Part shown: positions 46,386 to 54,946 of the stretch, in pieces | Position numbering within the stretch: position 1 is the first letter of the stretch | Layout: each line of letters starts with the position of its first letter | DNA from: Jiangella alba | GTDB lineage: Bacteria; Actinomycetota; Actinomycetes; Jiangellales; Jiangellaceae | Direction of reading: 5' to 3' | NCBI RefSeq assembly: GCF_900106035.1 | Contig: NZ_FNUC01000003.1 | Coordinates: forward strand, 124,001-188,000 | DNA length: 64,000 nucleotides | Translations under genes and position numbers: made by a program | Notes under the pieces: generated by a model | The model's database searches: none | The model's input: only the letters and a program-made list of their open reading frames with translations | Told to the model about the DNA's origin: nothing

Positions 46386-48572
46386 GTGGGCGGCGTGGCG
46401 CTGGCGCTGACCGCGCTACTGATCGCGTCTGGGGCAACTTCGGCCGACCTGGGGGCGACCCCGGCGGACCTGGGGGCGACCCCGGCGGACCTGGGGGCGA
46501 CCCCGGCGGACCCGTCGCCGTCGCCGTCGACCCGGGTGCCGGCCGACCTGCTGGCGGAATGGGCGGACGAGGCCGGCGCCGAGCCCGCGACGCCGGTGCC
46601 GGACGACCTGCCGGACGGCTTCACCGGCGAGCTCGACCTCCCCGTCGACCCCGCCGTCGAGGTCGTGCGCTGGCCGTCGTCGGGCGAGCTCGTGCTGGAG
46701 GGCCGCGGCTACGGGCACGGGCGCGGGATGTCGCAGTGGGGCGCCTACGGTGCGGCGGCGAGCGGACTCGGCTACGGGCGGATCCTCGCGCACTACTACC
46801 GCGGCACGTCGCTGGAGCGGCGCGACGACATCCGGCTGCGGGTCCGCATCACGGCCGACGACGACGGTGAGACCCGGGTGGCGCCGGCCCGCGGGCTGAC
46901 CGCGACCGCCGGTGACGCGGCGCTGGCGCTGCCGTCGTCGCTGGGCGGGAGCCGCGTGACCGCCTGGCGTGTGGTGCGCGACGGCGACCGGCTGGTGCTG
47001 CAGGGGTACGCGGGCAGCTGGCGGACGACGGCGATCGGCGGGGCCACCGCGCACGCCGGGCCGATCGCCTTCACGACCCCCGCCGGCGCCGTCCGCCTCG
47101 TCCTCGGCTCCACGCACCGCGAGTACCGCGGCGCCGTCGAGGCGGTCGCCACCGGCTCCGGCGTCGGCACCCGCGTGGCCACGTCGCTGGAGTCGTACCT
47201 GCGCAGCGTCGTGCCGGCGGAGATGCCGGCCAGCTGGCCCGCCGCGGCGCTGCAGGCGCAGGCCGTCGCCGCGCGCACGTACGCCCGGTGGCAGCGCACC
47301 GAGGAGCCCGGATCCTGGTACGACACCTGCGACAGCACCCGCTGCCAGGTGTTCAACGGCGCCGCCGACTACACCGCCGGCGGCGACCTCATCCGCCGCT
47401 ACGACCACCCGGCCAGCGACGCCGCCGTCGGCGCGACCGCCGAGCGGATCCTGCTGTACGACGGCGAGCCCGCGTTCACCCAGTTCACGTCCGCGAACGG
47501 AGGGTGGACGGTGCGCGGGTCGCGGCCGTACCTGCGCGCGTTCGCCGACGAGTACGACGGCGTGGTGTCCGGCTCGCCGCACCGCTGGCGCACGACGCTG
47601 ACCACCCGCGCCGTCGCCGCCGCCTTTCCTCGCGTCGGCCGCCCGGTCACCCTGCGGGTCGACGCCCGGAACGGCCACGGCGCGTGGGGCGGGCGGACCA
47701 CGTGGGTGGTGGTGGCCGGCACGGAGGGGTCGGTCGAGGTCAGCGGCGAGGCGTTCCGGTCGGCGCTCGGGCTGCGCAGCGACTGGTGGCGCGTCAGCGG
47801 CGTCGCGGGGGCGGCGCACGACCTCACCGGCGACCGCCGGGCCGACCTCGTGGCGCGGCGCTCGTCCGACGGGTCGCTGTGGCTGTATCCGGGCAACGGC
47901 GCGGGCGGCTTCGGCGCGACCCGGCCGCTCGGCACCGGCTGGCGAGCGATGACGTCGATCCTGGTCACACCCGACTGGGACGGCGACGGGCGCACCGACC
48001 TGGTGGCGCGGTCGCGGTCCGGCGACCTGTGGCTGTACTCGGGCGACGGTGCGGGCGGGGTGTCGGGGCGGCCGGTGGGGCAGGGGTGGGCGGGGATGAA
48101 CGCGCTGGCGGCGCCCGGTGACTGGGACGGTGACGGGCGGGCGGACCTGCTGGCGCGGCGGTCGCGAGAGGGGTCGCTGTGGCTGTACGCGGGGGCGGGG
48201 CGGGCGGGCTTCGGTACGGTCCGGCCGATCGGCACCGGGTGGAGCGCGTGGAACCTGATCACCGGCACCCCCGACTTCGACGGTGACGGCCACGCCGACC
48301 TCCTCGCGCGCCGTCGTGGCGACGGCACCCTCTGGCTCTTCCCCGGCGACGGGCGCGGCGGGTTCGGAACCGCTCGCCGGGTCGGGCACGGCTGGGCCGA
48401 CATGAACGCCCTCGTCGCCCCCGGCGACTGGGACGGTGACGGTCGCGCCGACCTCATCGCCCGCAGCGCCACCGACGGTGCCCTCTGGTTCTACGCCGGC
48501 AACGGCCGCGGCGACATCGCCGCCGTACGGCGCATCGGCACCGGCTGGACCGCCGTCGACGCGATCGGCTGA
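46386..48572 (+). CDS. Secreted SpoIID/LytB-domain protein with FG-GAP propeller
   Basis: This roughly 728-residue exported protein has a hydrophobic start (VALALTALLIASG) and three exact ADLGATP repeats (21-bp DNA repeat, 46446-46508). The SpoIID/LytB domain (about 100-420) has LEGRGYGHGRGMSQWGAYGA and VVPAEMPASWPAAALQAQAV. Glu279 in PAEM aligns with the catalytic Glu of B. subtilis SpoIID, as far as I recall. A propeller of about five FG-GAP blades (500-728, GDWDGDGRADLLARR) closely resembles that of the upstream amidase. SpoIID enzymes are lytic transglycosylases acting on peptide-free glycan. The start is GTG 46386 (GTG 46395 possible). Confidence 0.87.
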   Translation: MGGVALALTALLIASGATSADLGATPADLGATPADLGATPADPSPSPSTRVPADLLAEWADEAGAEPATPVPDDLPDGFTGELDLPVDPAVEVVRWPSSGELVLEGRGYGHGRGMSQWGAYGAAASGLGYGRILAHYYRGTSLERRDDIRLRVRITADDDGETRVAPARGLTATAGDAALALPSSLGGSRVTAWRVVRDGDRLVLQGYAGSWRTTAIGGATAHAGPIAFTTPAGAVRLVLGSTHREYRGAVEAVATGSGVGTRVATSLESYLRSVVPAEMPASWPAAALQAQAVAARTYARWQRTEEPGSWYDTCDSTRCQVFNGAADYTAGGDLIRRYDHPASDAAVGATAERILLYDGEPAFTQFTSANGGWTVRGSRPYLRAFADEYDGVVSGSPHRWRTTLTTRAVAAAFPRVGRPVTLRVDARNGHGAWGGRTTWVVVAGTEGSVEVSGEAFRSALGLRSDWWRVSGVAGAAHDLTGDRRADLVARRSSDGSLWLYPGNGAGGFGATRPLGTGWRAMTSILVTPDWDGDGRTDLVARSRSGDLWLYSGDGAGGVSGRPVGQGWAGMNALAAPGDWDGDGRADLLARRSREGSLWLYAGAGRAGFGTVRPIGTGWSAWNLITGTPDFDGDGHADLLARRRGDGTLWLFPGDGRGGFGTARRVGHGWADMNALVAPGDWDGDGRADLIARSATDGALWFYAGNGRGDIAAVRRIGTGWTAVDAIG

Positions 48573-48691
48573 CCGGCCGCTCCCGCCGCCCTCACGCGCT
48601 GCCCTCCGCCCATGATCATCAACCTTTTGCGCTCCCATGACGACTGAAATGGTGGATGGTTCGGTCAGACCCCGAGTGATGGGGCCGCCGG

Positions 48692-49654
48692 TCAGAGGAG
48701 GGTCGGGCGGCCGCCGGGGGCTGGGTAGCGCAGGTAGGCCAGCCGGGCGGTCTCTTCGCGTCCGCGCCGGATGGTCTCCAGCAGGTACCCGACCCCCAGG
48801 GTGACGACGGCGATGATGGCGATGGCCGCCGCGAGGAAGGCGGTCGGGAAGCGGGGGACGAGGCCGGTCTCGAGGTACTCCGCGACGACGGGGAGACCGA
48901 GGATCAGCGCCACCACACCGAAGACGCCCGCCAGCACGCCGTGGAACAGCGTGGGCCGCTCGTGCCGCGTGACCGTGACCAGCCAGTGCAGAATGCGCAA
49001 GCCGTCGCGGTAGGTGCGCAGTTTGCTCTCACTGCCGTCCGGACGTTCCTTGTAACCGACCGGGATCTCGGCCACGGGAACGCGTAGCCGCAACGAGTGA
49101 ATGGTCAGCTCGGTCTCGATCTCGAATTCCTGCGACAACGCCGGGAAAGATTTCACATAGCGCCGCGAGAACGCCCGGTACCCGCTGAGCAGATCAGTGA
49201 GCTGCCGGCCGAACAGCGCGCCGACGACGCCGCTGAAGGCGCGGTTGCCCAGGACGTGGCCGGCCCGGTAGGCGGCGTCGCTGGAGTGCGTGCGGACCCC
49301 GACCACGTGATCGTACGGGCCGTCCAGCAACACCTTGACCAGCATGGACGCGGAGGCGGCGTCGTAGGTGTCGTCGCCGTCGATGATGAGGTAGACGTCC
49401 GCGTCGACGTCGGCGAAGGCGCGGCGGACGACGTTGCCCTTGCCCTGGCGCGACTCGGTGCGGACGACGGCGCCCGCGGCGAGCGCCTCGGCGACCGTGG
49501 TGTCGGTGGAGTTGTTGTCGTACACGTAGATGGTCGAATCGGGCAGCGCGGTGCGGATATCGGCGACGACGGTCGCAATGGCAACTGCCTCGTTATGGCA
49601 CGGAATGATAACAGCGACGTCCGGCCCGCCCGGTTCTGTCACGCGTCTCTCCAT
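48692..49654 (-). CDS. GT2 polyprenyl-phosphate glycosyltransferase (GtrB/CsbB/DPM1-like)
   Basis: This roughly 320-residue protein has a GT-A domain (VAVIIPCHNEAVAIATVVAD, DNNSTDTT, SRQGKGNVVRRAF, VYLIIDGDDTYD with the metal-binding DxD, LTDLLSGYRAFSRRYVKSFP). Two C-terminal membrane helices follow (about 230-255 and 270-300). Relatives (GtrB, CsbB, dolichol-phosphate mannose synthase) put one sugar on undecaprenyl phosphate at the inner face. ATG 49654 and GTG 49660 are both possible; TATGAA (49672-49667) would make the GTG leaderless. It diverges from a YfhO-like membrane protein that is the likely user of the lipid-linked sugar. Confidence 0.88.
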   Translation of the reverse strand: MERRVTEPGGPDVAVIIPCHNEAVAIATVVADIRTALPDSTIYVYDNNSTDTTVAEALAAGAVVRTESRQGKGNVVRRAFADVDADVYLIIDGDDTYDAASASMLVKVLLDGPYDHVVGVRTHSSDAAYRAGHVLGNRAFSGVVGALFGRQLTDLLSGYRAFSRRYVKSFPALSQEFEIETELTIHSLRLRVPVAEIPVGYKERPDGSESKLRTYRDGLRILHWLVTVTRHERPTLFHGVLAGVFGVVALILGLPVVAEYLETGLVPRFPTAFLAAAIAIIAVVTLGVGYLLETIRRGREETARLAYLRYPAPGGRPTLL

Positions 49655-49736
49655 TGTCACGATCTATTCATATCACGTGTTACTGTCTGCGTAGTCGGAG
49701 TGCGAATTGCCACTCCCCGTGGATTGGGGCGTCACT

Positions 49737-52292
49737 GTGTATACGCACGGGCGGCTCGCGAGGTTGCATGGCCTGCCGAACGTGCTGGCCGCGGCCCTCG
49801 CGGCGGCCGGGTTCGTGGTGAGCGGCATGGTCCGCGGGACGTTCCCGTTCGGCGACGTGTCGCGCAACACCAACGACCTCGGCCAGCAGCTCATCCCCAT
49901 GCACGCCCACCTGCGCGACGTGCTCACGGGCGACGCGGCGGGCGACCTCACGTTCAACTGGGCCAGCGGGTTCGGCGTCGCGTTCCTCGGCGACTACCAG
50001 TCCTATCTCGGCAGCACGCTGTCGTGGCTGGTGCTGCTGTTTCCTCGCGACGGCATGGACCTCGCGCTGTTCGTCATCGCGACGACGGCGCTGGCGCTGG
50101 CCGCGGCGGCCATGACGGCGTACCTGCGGCTGCTGCGTCCGGCCGGCCCGGCCTGGCTCGCCGTCGCCGCCGGGGTGTCGTACGCGCTGGGCGGCTGGGC
50201 GCTCGACGACGGCGCGTACATGACCATCTGGCTCTATGGGCTGGTCGCGTTCCCGACGCTGTGCCTGCTGTGCGAGTGGATCCTGCGACGACGGCGCTCG
50301 TGGCTGCCGGTCTGCGTGGCGCCGTTCGTGGTGGCGCTGCTGTGGACGTCGCACTTCTACACCGTCTACATGGCCACCATCGGCGCGGCCATCGTCGTGC
50401 TGGTGCGGGTGATCTCCTACGACGCGACGGTGTCGTGGCGGGTGCGGGTGGGCGGCGTGCTGCGCTGCGCGGTCGCCGTCGTCGCGGGCATCGGGCTGGC
50501 CGCGCCGCTGCTGGTGCCGACGTTCTGGGCGGTGCGGTACTCGCGGCCGAGCCCCGACGTGCAGTTCCACGCCATGGACTGGCTCGACTTCCTGTCCCGG
50601 CTGCTGGCCGGCAGCGAGGGCGTCGGGTCCAGCCCCGGCCTGGCGGTCGGGACGGTGCTCCTGCTGCTGGCCGCGAGCCTGCCGTTCAACCGCGCGGTGC
50701 CGGTGCGGGAACGGCTGGTGTGGACGGTCGCCATCGGGCTGACGGTGCTGAGCATGCAGGTCGCGCTGACACACACGGTGTGGCACGGGTTCGACACCCC
50801 CAACGGCAGCCCGTTCCGGCAGGCGTTCGTGGTGGCGGGGCTGCTGGTGATCGCCGGCTGGATCTCCGGCTCGGCCGGGCTGCGCGGCGTCGCGCCGGTG
50901 GTGGCGCCGCTGGTGCTGGTCGGCGGCCTGTATCTGGTGGTGCGGTCCGGCCCGTTCGTCACGCCGACCACGCGCGTCGTCGTCCCGGTGGTCGCGGGCG
51001 TCGCGCTCGTCGCCTGGCTGGCCTGGCGGTTCACCGAGCGCCGGCCGTGGGTCGCGGCGGTGGCCGCGGGCGTCGTCGGCGCGGCCGTGGTCGTCGAGGC
51101 GACCGCCGGAGCGGTGGCGATCGACCAGGCGCGGGCCGAGTTCCTGTACGCCTACCCGGGCTGGGGCGACGTGAACGACGAGGTCAGGGCGCTGGTCCAG
51201 GGTGGCGAGCGGTGGCCCGAGGCGCGGCTGTCGCCGGGTGCGCACGCCACCCAGAACGACCCCATGCTGCTGGGCGGGCAGGGGTCGCAGTACTACTCGA
51301 GCACGATCCCCGACGAGCTGTCCGCCGCGCTCGCCGGGCTGGGCTTCGGGTACAGCGCGTATGTGCGGGCCAACGTCGATCCCGCGAACCCCGTGGTCGA
51401 CGCGGTGTTCGCCGTCGGCGCCCGGGCGGTCGCCGACGACGGAGCGCTCCGGCTCGATGAGAACCCCGACGTCGCGCCGCTGGTCACCGTCCGTCCCGCC
51501 GAGCCCTGGACCTCGTCCGACCCGGCTCCGTTCGGCACCCAGGAGACCGCCCTCGGCGCCGACGTCTACACCGTCCCGCGGGTCGCGCTGGCGCCCGAGC
51601 CGGGGCTGACGGTGACCGGCCGGCGCCGCGACTCCCTGCTCGAGCCGGCGACGCCGGGGGAGCCGGCCGAGCTACGCGTGACGGCGTCGTGCCCGGCCGG
51701 CTCCGAGGTGTACCTGGCGGCGCCGGCGTTCGTCGGCGAGGTGCTCACCGAGGCCACCGGCTGGCTCACCGTCCTGCGGCAGACCACGCGGTCACCCGGC
51801 GTGTACACCGGCGCGCCGATGCTGCGGGTGGGCACCGCGGCCGCCGACGGCGCCGTCGAGGTCGTGCTGCGGGTCTACGGCCCGGCGCGGCTGCCGGCCA
51901 GCCCCGTCGGCTGCCTCGACCGGGCCGCGCTGACGGAGGCGGTGGCAGCGCTGCGGGCCGGCGCGCCGTCGTCGGTGGACGTCGGCGGCCACGACGTCAC
52001 GGCCACCCTGCCACCGTCCGCCTCCGCGTCGACGGTGGTGCTCGGCGTGCTGCGCACGCCCGGCTGGCGTTGCTCGGTCGACGGCGGCGAGGCCGCGACC
52101 CCGGCGACGGTGGCGGGGCTGATCGCGGTCCCGGCCGAGGCCGGTGCGTCCGAGGTGTCCTGCGCGTACCGGCCGCGCGGCCTGCGCATGGGCCTCGCCG
52201 TCGGCGCCGCCGCCCTCGCCGTCGTCGCGGCCCTGGGCGTGGCCGCCGCCGTGCGCCGTCGGCTCAGCGGACCAGCCGGAAGAACGTCCTGA
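49737..52292 (+). CDS. YfhO-like multi-pass membrane glycosyltransferase
   Basis: This roughly 851-residue protein has about twelve hydrophobic segments in its first 430 residues and a large extracytoplasmic domain (about 440-820) before a final helix (LRMGLAVGAAALAVVAALGV). The first loop has FPFGDVSRNTNDLGQQLIPM, with the acidic residues typical of GT-C enzymes, and later loops contain FNWASGFGVAFLGDYQSYLG and WHGFDTPNGSPFRQAF. This fits the YfhO family, which in Firmicutes transfers a lipid-linked sugar to teichoic acid outside the cell. The start is uncertain (TTG 49707, GTG 49719 or GTG 49737). It overlaps the convergent epoxide hydrolase gene by 29 bases. Confidence 0.82.
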   Translation: MYTHGRLARLHGLPNVLAAALAAAGFVVSGMVRGTFPFGDVSRNTNDLGQQLIPMHAHLRDVLTGDAAGDLTFNWASGFGVAFLGDYQSYLGSTLSWLVLLFPRDGMDLALFVIATTALALAAAAMTAYLRLLRPAGPAWLAVAAGVSYALGGWALDDGAYMTIWLYGLVAFPTLCLLCEWILRRRRSWLPVCVAPFVVALLWTSHFYTVYMATIGAAIVVLVRVISYDATVSWRVRVGGVLRCAVAVVAGIGLAAPLLVPTFWAVRYSRPSPDVQFHAMDWLDFLSRLLAGSEGVGSSPGLAVGTVLLLLAASLPFNRAVPVRERLVWTVAIGLTVLSMQVALTHTVWHGFDTPNGSPFRQAFVVAGLLVIAGWISGSAGLRGVAPVVAPLVLVGGLYLVVRSGPFVTPTTRVVVPVVAGVALVAWLAWRFTERRPWVAAVAAGVVGAAVVVEATAGAVAIDQARAEFLYAYPGWGDVNDEVRALVQGGERWPEARLSPGAHATQNDPMLLGGQGSQYYSSTIPDELSAALAGLGFGYSAYVRANVDPANPVVDAVFAVGARAVADDGALRLDENPDVAPLVTVRPAEPWTSSDPAPFGTQETALGADVYTVPRVALAPEPGLTVTGRRRDSLLEPATPGEPAELRVTASCPAGSEVYLAAPAFVGEVLTEATGWLTVLRQTTRSPGVYTGAPMLRVGTAAADGAVEVVLRVYGPARLPASPVGCLDRAALTEAVAALRAGAPSSVDVGGHDVTATLPPSASASTVVLGVLRTPGWRCSVDGGEAATPATVAGLIAVPAEAGASEVSCAYRPRGLRMGLAVGAAALAVVAALGVAAAVRRRLSGPAGRTS

Positions 52293-53400
52293 TCTCGTCG
52301 ACGACGACGTCAGGCTGTTCCAGCGCGGCGAAGTGGCCGCCGCGGGCCGGCTCGCTCCAGTGCCTGATGTTCGTGAACCGCCGCTCCGCCCAGCGTCGCG
52401 ACGGCCGCTGCAACTCCTTCGGGAACACGGTGCATCCGGTGGGGACGTCGACGGCGGCGCCGGTGCTGCCGGAGATCCACTCGTCGACCTGGCGGATGCT
52501 CTCCCAGTAGAGGCGCGCGGCGGACGAGCCCGTGGCGGGCAGCCAGTAGAGCATGACGGTGTCGAGCAGTTCGTCCCGGCTGACGACGGCGTCGAGGGCG
52601 CCGTCGTGGTCGGTCCAGAACCAGTACTTCTCCGCGATCCACGCGCACAGCGCCGCCGGCGAGTCGACCAGACCGTAGCCGACGGTCTGCGGCCGGGTGG
52701 CCTGCTGGCGTGAGTAGCCCGACCCCCACTCGTCCGCCGCGCGCAGGTCGTCCAGCGCGGACCGCTCGGCGGCGGTGAGCTCACCGAACGTGGCCGGGTC
52801 GGGCGGGGCCAGCGGCGGCATCAGGTGGATTCCGGCGACGCGGTCCGGGTGCGCGACGCCGAGCAGCGTCGACACCGTCGTGCCCCAGTCGCTGCCCTGC
52901 GCGCCGTAGCGGTCGTAGCCGAGCCGCTCCATCAGCGTCGCCCAGGCGGCGGCGATGCGCTCGACGCCCCAGCCGGTGCGGGCCGGCCGGTCGCTGAACC
53001 CGTAGCCGGGCAGCGACGGCACCACGACGTGGAAGGCGTCGGCGGGGTCGGGCGGATCGGTGAGCGGGCCGATGACCTTGCGGAACTCCAGCAGCGAGCC
53101 CGGCCAGCCGTGCGTCAGGACCAGCGGGAACGCGTCGTCGTGCGGCGAGCGGACGTGCAGCAGGTGCACGCCCAGCCCGTCGAGCACCGTCCGGAACTGT
53201 GGCAGCCCGTTCAGCCAGCCCTCCGCCCGCCGCCAGTCGTACCCCGTCGCCCAGTAGTCGCAGAGGTCGCGCAGCCAGTCCAGCGGCACGCCCTGCGACC
53301 AGTCGTCGACGGTGGCCGGCTCGGGCCAGCGGGTGGCGCGCAGCCGGGCGCGGAGGTCGTCCAGCTGGGACTCGGGCACCTCGAGGCGGAACGGTTCCAC
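52264..53400 (-). CDS. Epoxide hydrolase-type alpha/beta hydrolase
   Basis: This 378-residue protein opens with the EHN (epoxide hydrolase N-terminal) segment (FRLEVPESQLDDLRARLRAT, WSQGVPLDWLRDLCDYWATG, YDWRRAEGWLN). The hydrolase fold follows with the oxyanion motif THGWPGSLLEF, nucleophile Asp in QGSDWGTTVS and base His in ARGGHFAALEQP. It should open an epoxide to a diol; juvenile-hormone-epoxide-hydrolase-like members are similar. The GTG at 53400 is supported by TAGGGT (53413-53408). It is unrelated to the polysaccharide genes and convergent with the YfhO-like gene. Confidence 0.9.
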   Translation of the reverse strand: MEPFRLEVPESQLDDLRARLRATRWPEPATVDDWSQGVPLDWLRDLCDYWATGYDWRRAEGWLNGLPQFRTVLDGLGVHLLHVRSPHDDAFPLVLTHGWPGSLLEFRKVIGPLTDPPDPADAFHVVVPSLPGYGFSDRPARTGWGVERIAAAWATLMERLGYDRYGAQGSDWGTTVSTLLGVAHPDRVAGIHLMPPLAPPDPATFGELTAAERSALDDLRAADEWGSGYSRQQATRPQTVGYGLVDSPAALCAWIAEKYWFWTDHDGALDAVVSRDELLDTVMLYWLPATGSSAARLYWESIRQVDEWISGSTGAAVDVPTGCTVFPKELQRPSRRWAERRFTNIRHWSEPARGGHFAALEQPDVVVDEIRTFFRLVR

Positions 53401-53407
53401 CCGGACG

Positions 53408-53413
53408 ACCCTA
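53408..53413 (-). promoter_or_regulatory. -10 box for the epoxide hydrolase gene
   Basis: TAGGGT reads from 53413 to 53408, 7 bases before the GTG at 53400, so the transcript is essentially leaderless. Confidence 0.45.
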
Positions 53414-53515
53414 TTCGGGTGCGCTTCATCCGCTCCTCACCACGGCGATGGCTGCTGGTGCCCGGCGGCCGTTAGCCTCCCCGGCACCACCACCGTCACA
53501 GGAGATGAGGCCGCC

Positions 53516-54724
53516 ATGACCGAGCACGACCAGCAGCACGCCGAGGACACCCCCGGCTGGGACCGGCGCGACTTCGTCCGGATGAGCGGCCTCGGCACCG
53601 CCGCCCTCGCGCTCGGCGGCACCGGTGCGCTCGCCGGCGCGGCCACCGCCGGCGCGGCGGACGAGGACCGGCCGCTGCGGTTCACCGGCGACGGCACGTT
53701 CAAGATCGTCCAGTTCAACGACACCCAGGACGACGAGCGCATCGACCGGCGCACCATCGAGCTGATGGAGAAGGTCCTCGACAGCGAGCGGCCCGACCTC
53801 GTCGTCCACAACGGCGACAACATCACCGGCGGCTGCGCCAACGCCACCGAGATGAAGCAGGCGATGAACAACGTCGTCCAGCCGATGGAGTCGCGGGCGA
53901 TCCCGTGGGTCGTCACCTACGGCAACCACGACGAGGACTCCACGCCCGACACCGGGATGGACGAGGAGGACATGCTCGCCTTCTACCGGTCGTACGCGCA
54001 CAACCTGAACCAGCCCAGCCCGCGCGGCGTCACCGGCTCGGGCAACATGAACCTGCTGATCCGCGGCGCCCGCGGCCAGCGTCCCGTCTTCAACCTGTTC
54101 CTGCTCGACAGCGGCCGCTACGCCCCGTCGACCATCGCCGGGCAGGACTTCGCCGGCTACCCGACGTGGGACTGGCTGCGGATGAACCAGGTGCACTGGT
54201 ACACCGAGACGTCCGAACTGGTCGAGAAGCGGGCCGGGCAGAAGGTGCCGGCGCTGATGTTCATTCACATTCCGCTGTGGGAATACCGGTTCATGTGGTG
54301 GGGCAGCGTCGACGGCCGCACCGCCGCCGACCACGAGCGCGCCGTCGTCAGGCACGGCATCGTCGGCGAGCGCAACGAGGACGAGTGCCCCGGCCCGTTC
54401 AACAGCGGCATGTTCTCCGCCATCCTCGACCGCGGCGACGTCCGCGGCGTCTTCTGCGGCCACGACCACGTCAACACCTACGTCGGCAGCTACTACGGCG
54501 TCATGCTCGGCTACGCCGGCAACACCGGGTTCGGCACGTACGGCCTCAGCGGCGCCGAACGGAACCGGCTGCGCGGCGCCCGCGTCTACAACCTCACCCA
54601 GCAGGCCGACGACGTGGAGATCGAGACCCACATGGTGTTCGCCGCCGACCTGGGCATCGACCTGACCGCGGACGACCAGAGCATCGACCCGCTTCCCCTG
54701 CCCGACGGCCGGCGCCGCAAGTAG
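53516..54724 (+). CDS. Tat-exported metallophosphoesterase
   Basis: This 402-residue calcineurin-like phosphoesterase has a twin-arginine signal (DRRDFVRMSGLGTAALALGG). The five metal motifs are visible: FNDTQDD, HNGDNITGG, YGNHDED, FIHIPLWEY and CGHDHVN. It resembles the family annotated as purple-acid-phosphatase-like or phosphohydrolase related to yeast Dcr2/ICC proteins. Folded export with bound metals fits the Tat route. The ATG at 53516 has a GATGAGG site 5 bases upstream, and TAGCCT (53473-53478) may be its -10. The substrate is unknown; phosphate scavenging or wall-phosphodiester cleavage are possible. Confidence 0.87.
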   Translation: MTEHDQQHAEDTPGWDRRDFVRMSGLGTAALALGGTGALAGAATAGAADEDRPLRFTGDGTFKIVQFNDTQDDERIDRRTIELMEKVLDSERPDLVVHNGDNITGGCANATEMKQAMNNVVQPMESRAIPWVVTYGNHDEDSTPDTGMDEEDMLAFYRSYAHNLNQPSPRGVTGSGNMNLLIRGARGQRPVFNLFLLDSGRYAPSTIAGQDFAGYPTWDWLRMNQVHWYTETSELVEKRAGQKVPALMFIHIPLWEYRFMWWGSVDGRTAADHERAVVRHGIVGERNEDECPGPFNSGMFSAILDRGDVRGVFCGHDHVNTYVGSYYGVMLGYAGNTGFGTYGLSGAERNRLRGARVYNLTQQADDVEIETHMVFAADLGIDLTADDQSIDPLPLPDGRRRK

Positions 54725-54731
54725 CGGCTCG

Positions 54732-54935
54732 CCGGTCGACAGGCACCGGCCCGCCCGGAGGGTGGGACCCCTCCCTGGGGGGTGGGCCCCCACACTACGC
54801 GCGAGCACCGACAAGCCGACGCGGCCGAGTTAGCGGGCGCGCCGCCCTCCGGTCGACAGTCACCGGCCCGCCCGGAGGGTGGGACCCCTCCCTGGGGGGT
54901 GGGCCCCCACACTACGCGCGACGACCGACAAGCCG
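54732..54935. repeat. Two 87-bp direct repeats
   Basis: Copies at 54732-54818 and 54849-54935 start CCGGTCGACAG and end ACAAGCCG, with only a few differences. They are separated by 30 bases. Each holds runs of the form GGGTGGGACCCCTCCC and TGGGGGGTGGGCCCCC, able to form several alternative hairpins. They lie between the convergent phosphoesterase and ligase genes, so termination is one possible role. The remaining bases of the 222-base gap show nothing. Confidence 0.8.
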
Positions 54936-54946
54936 GCGCCGACGGG

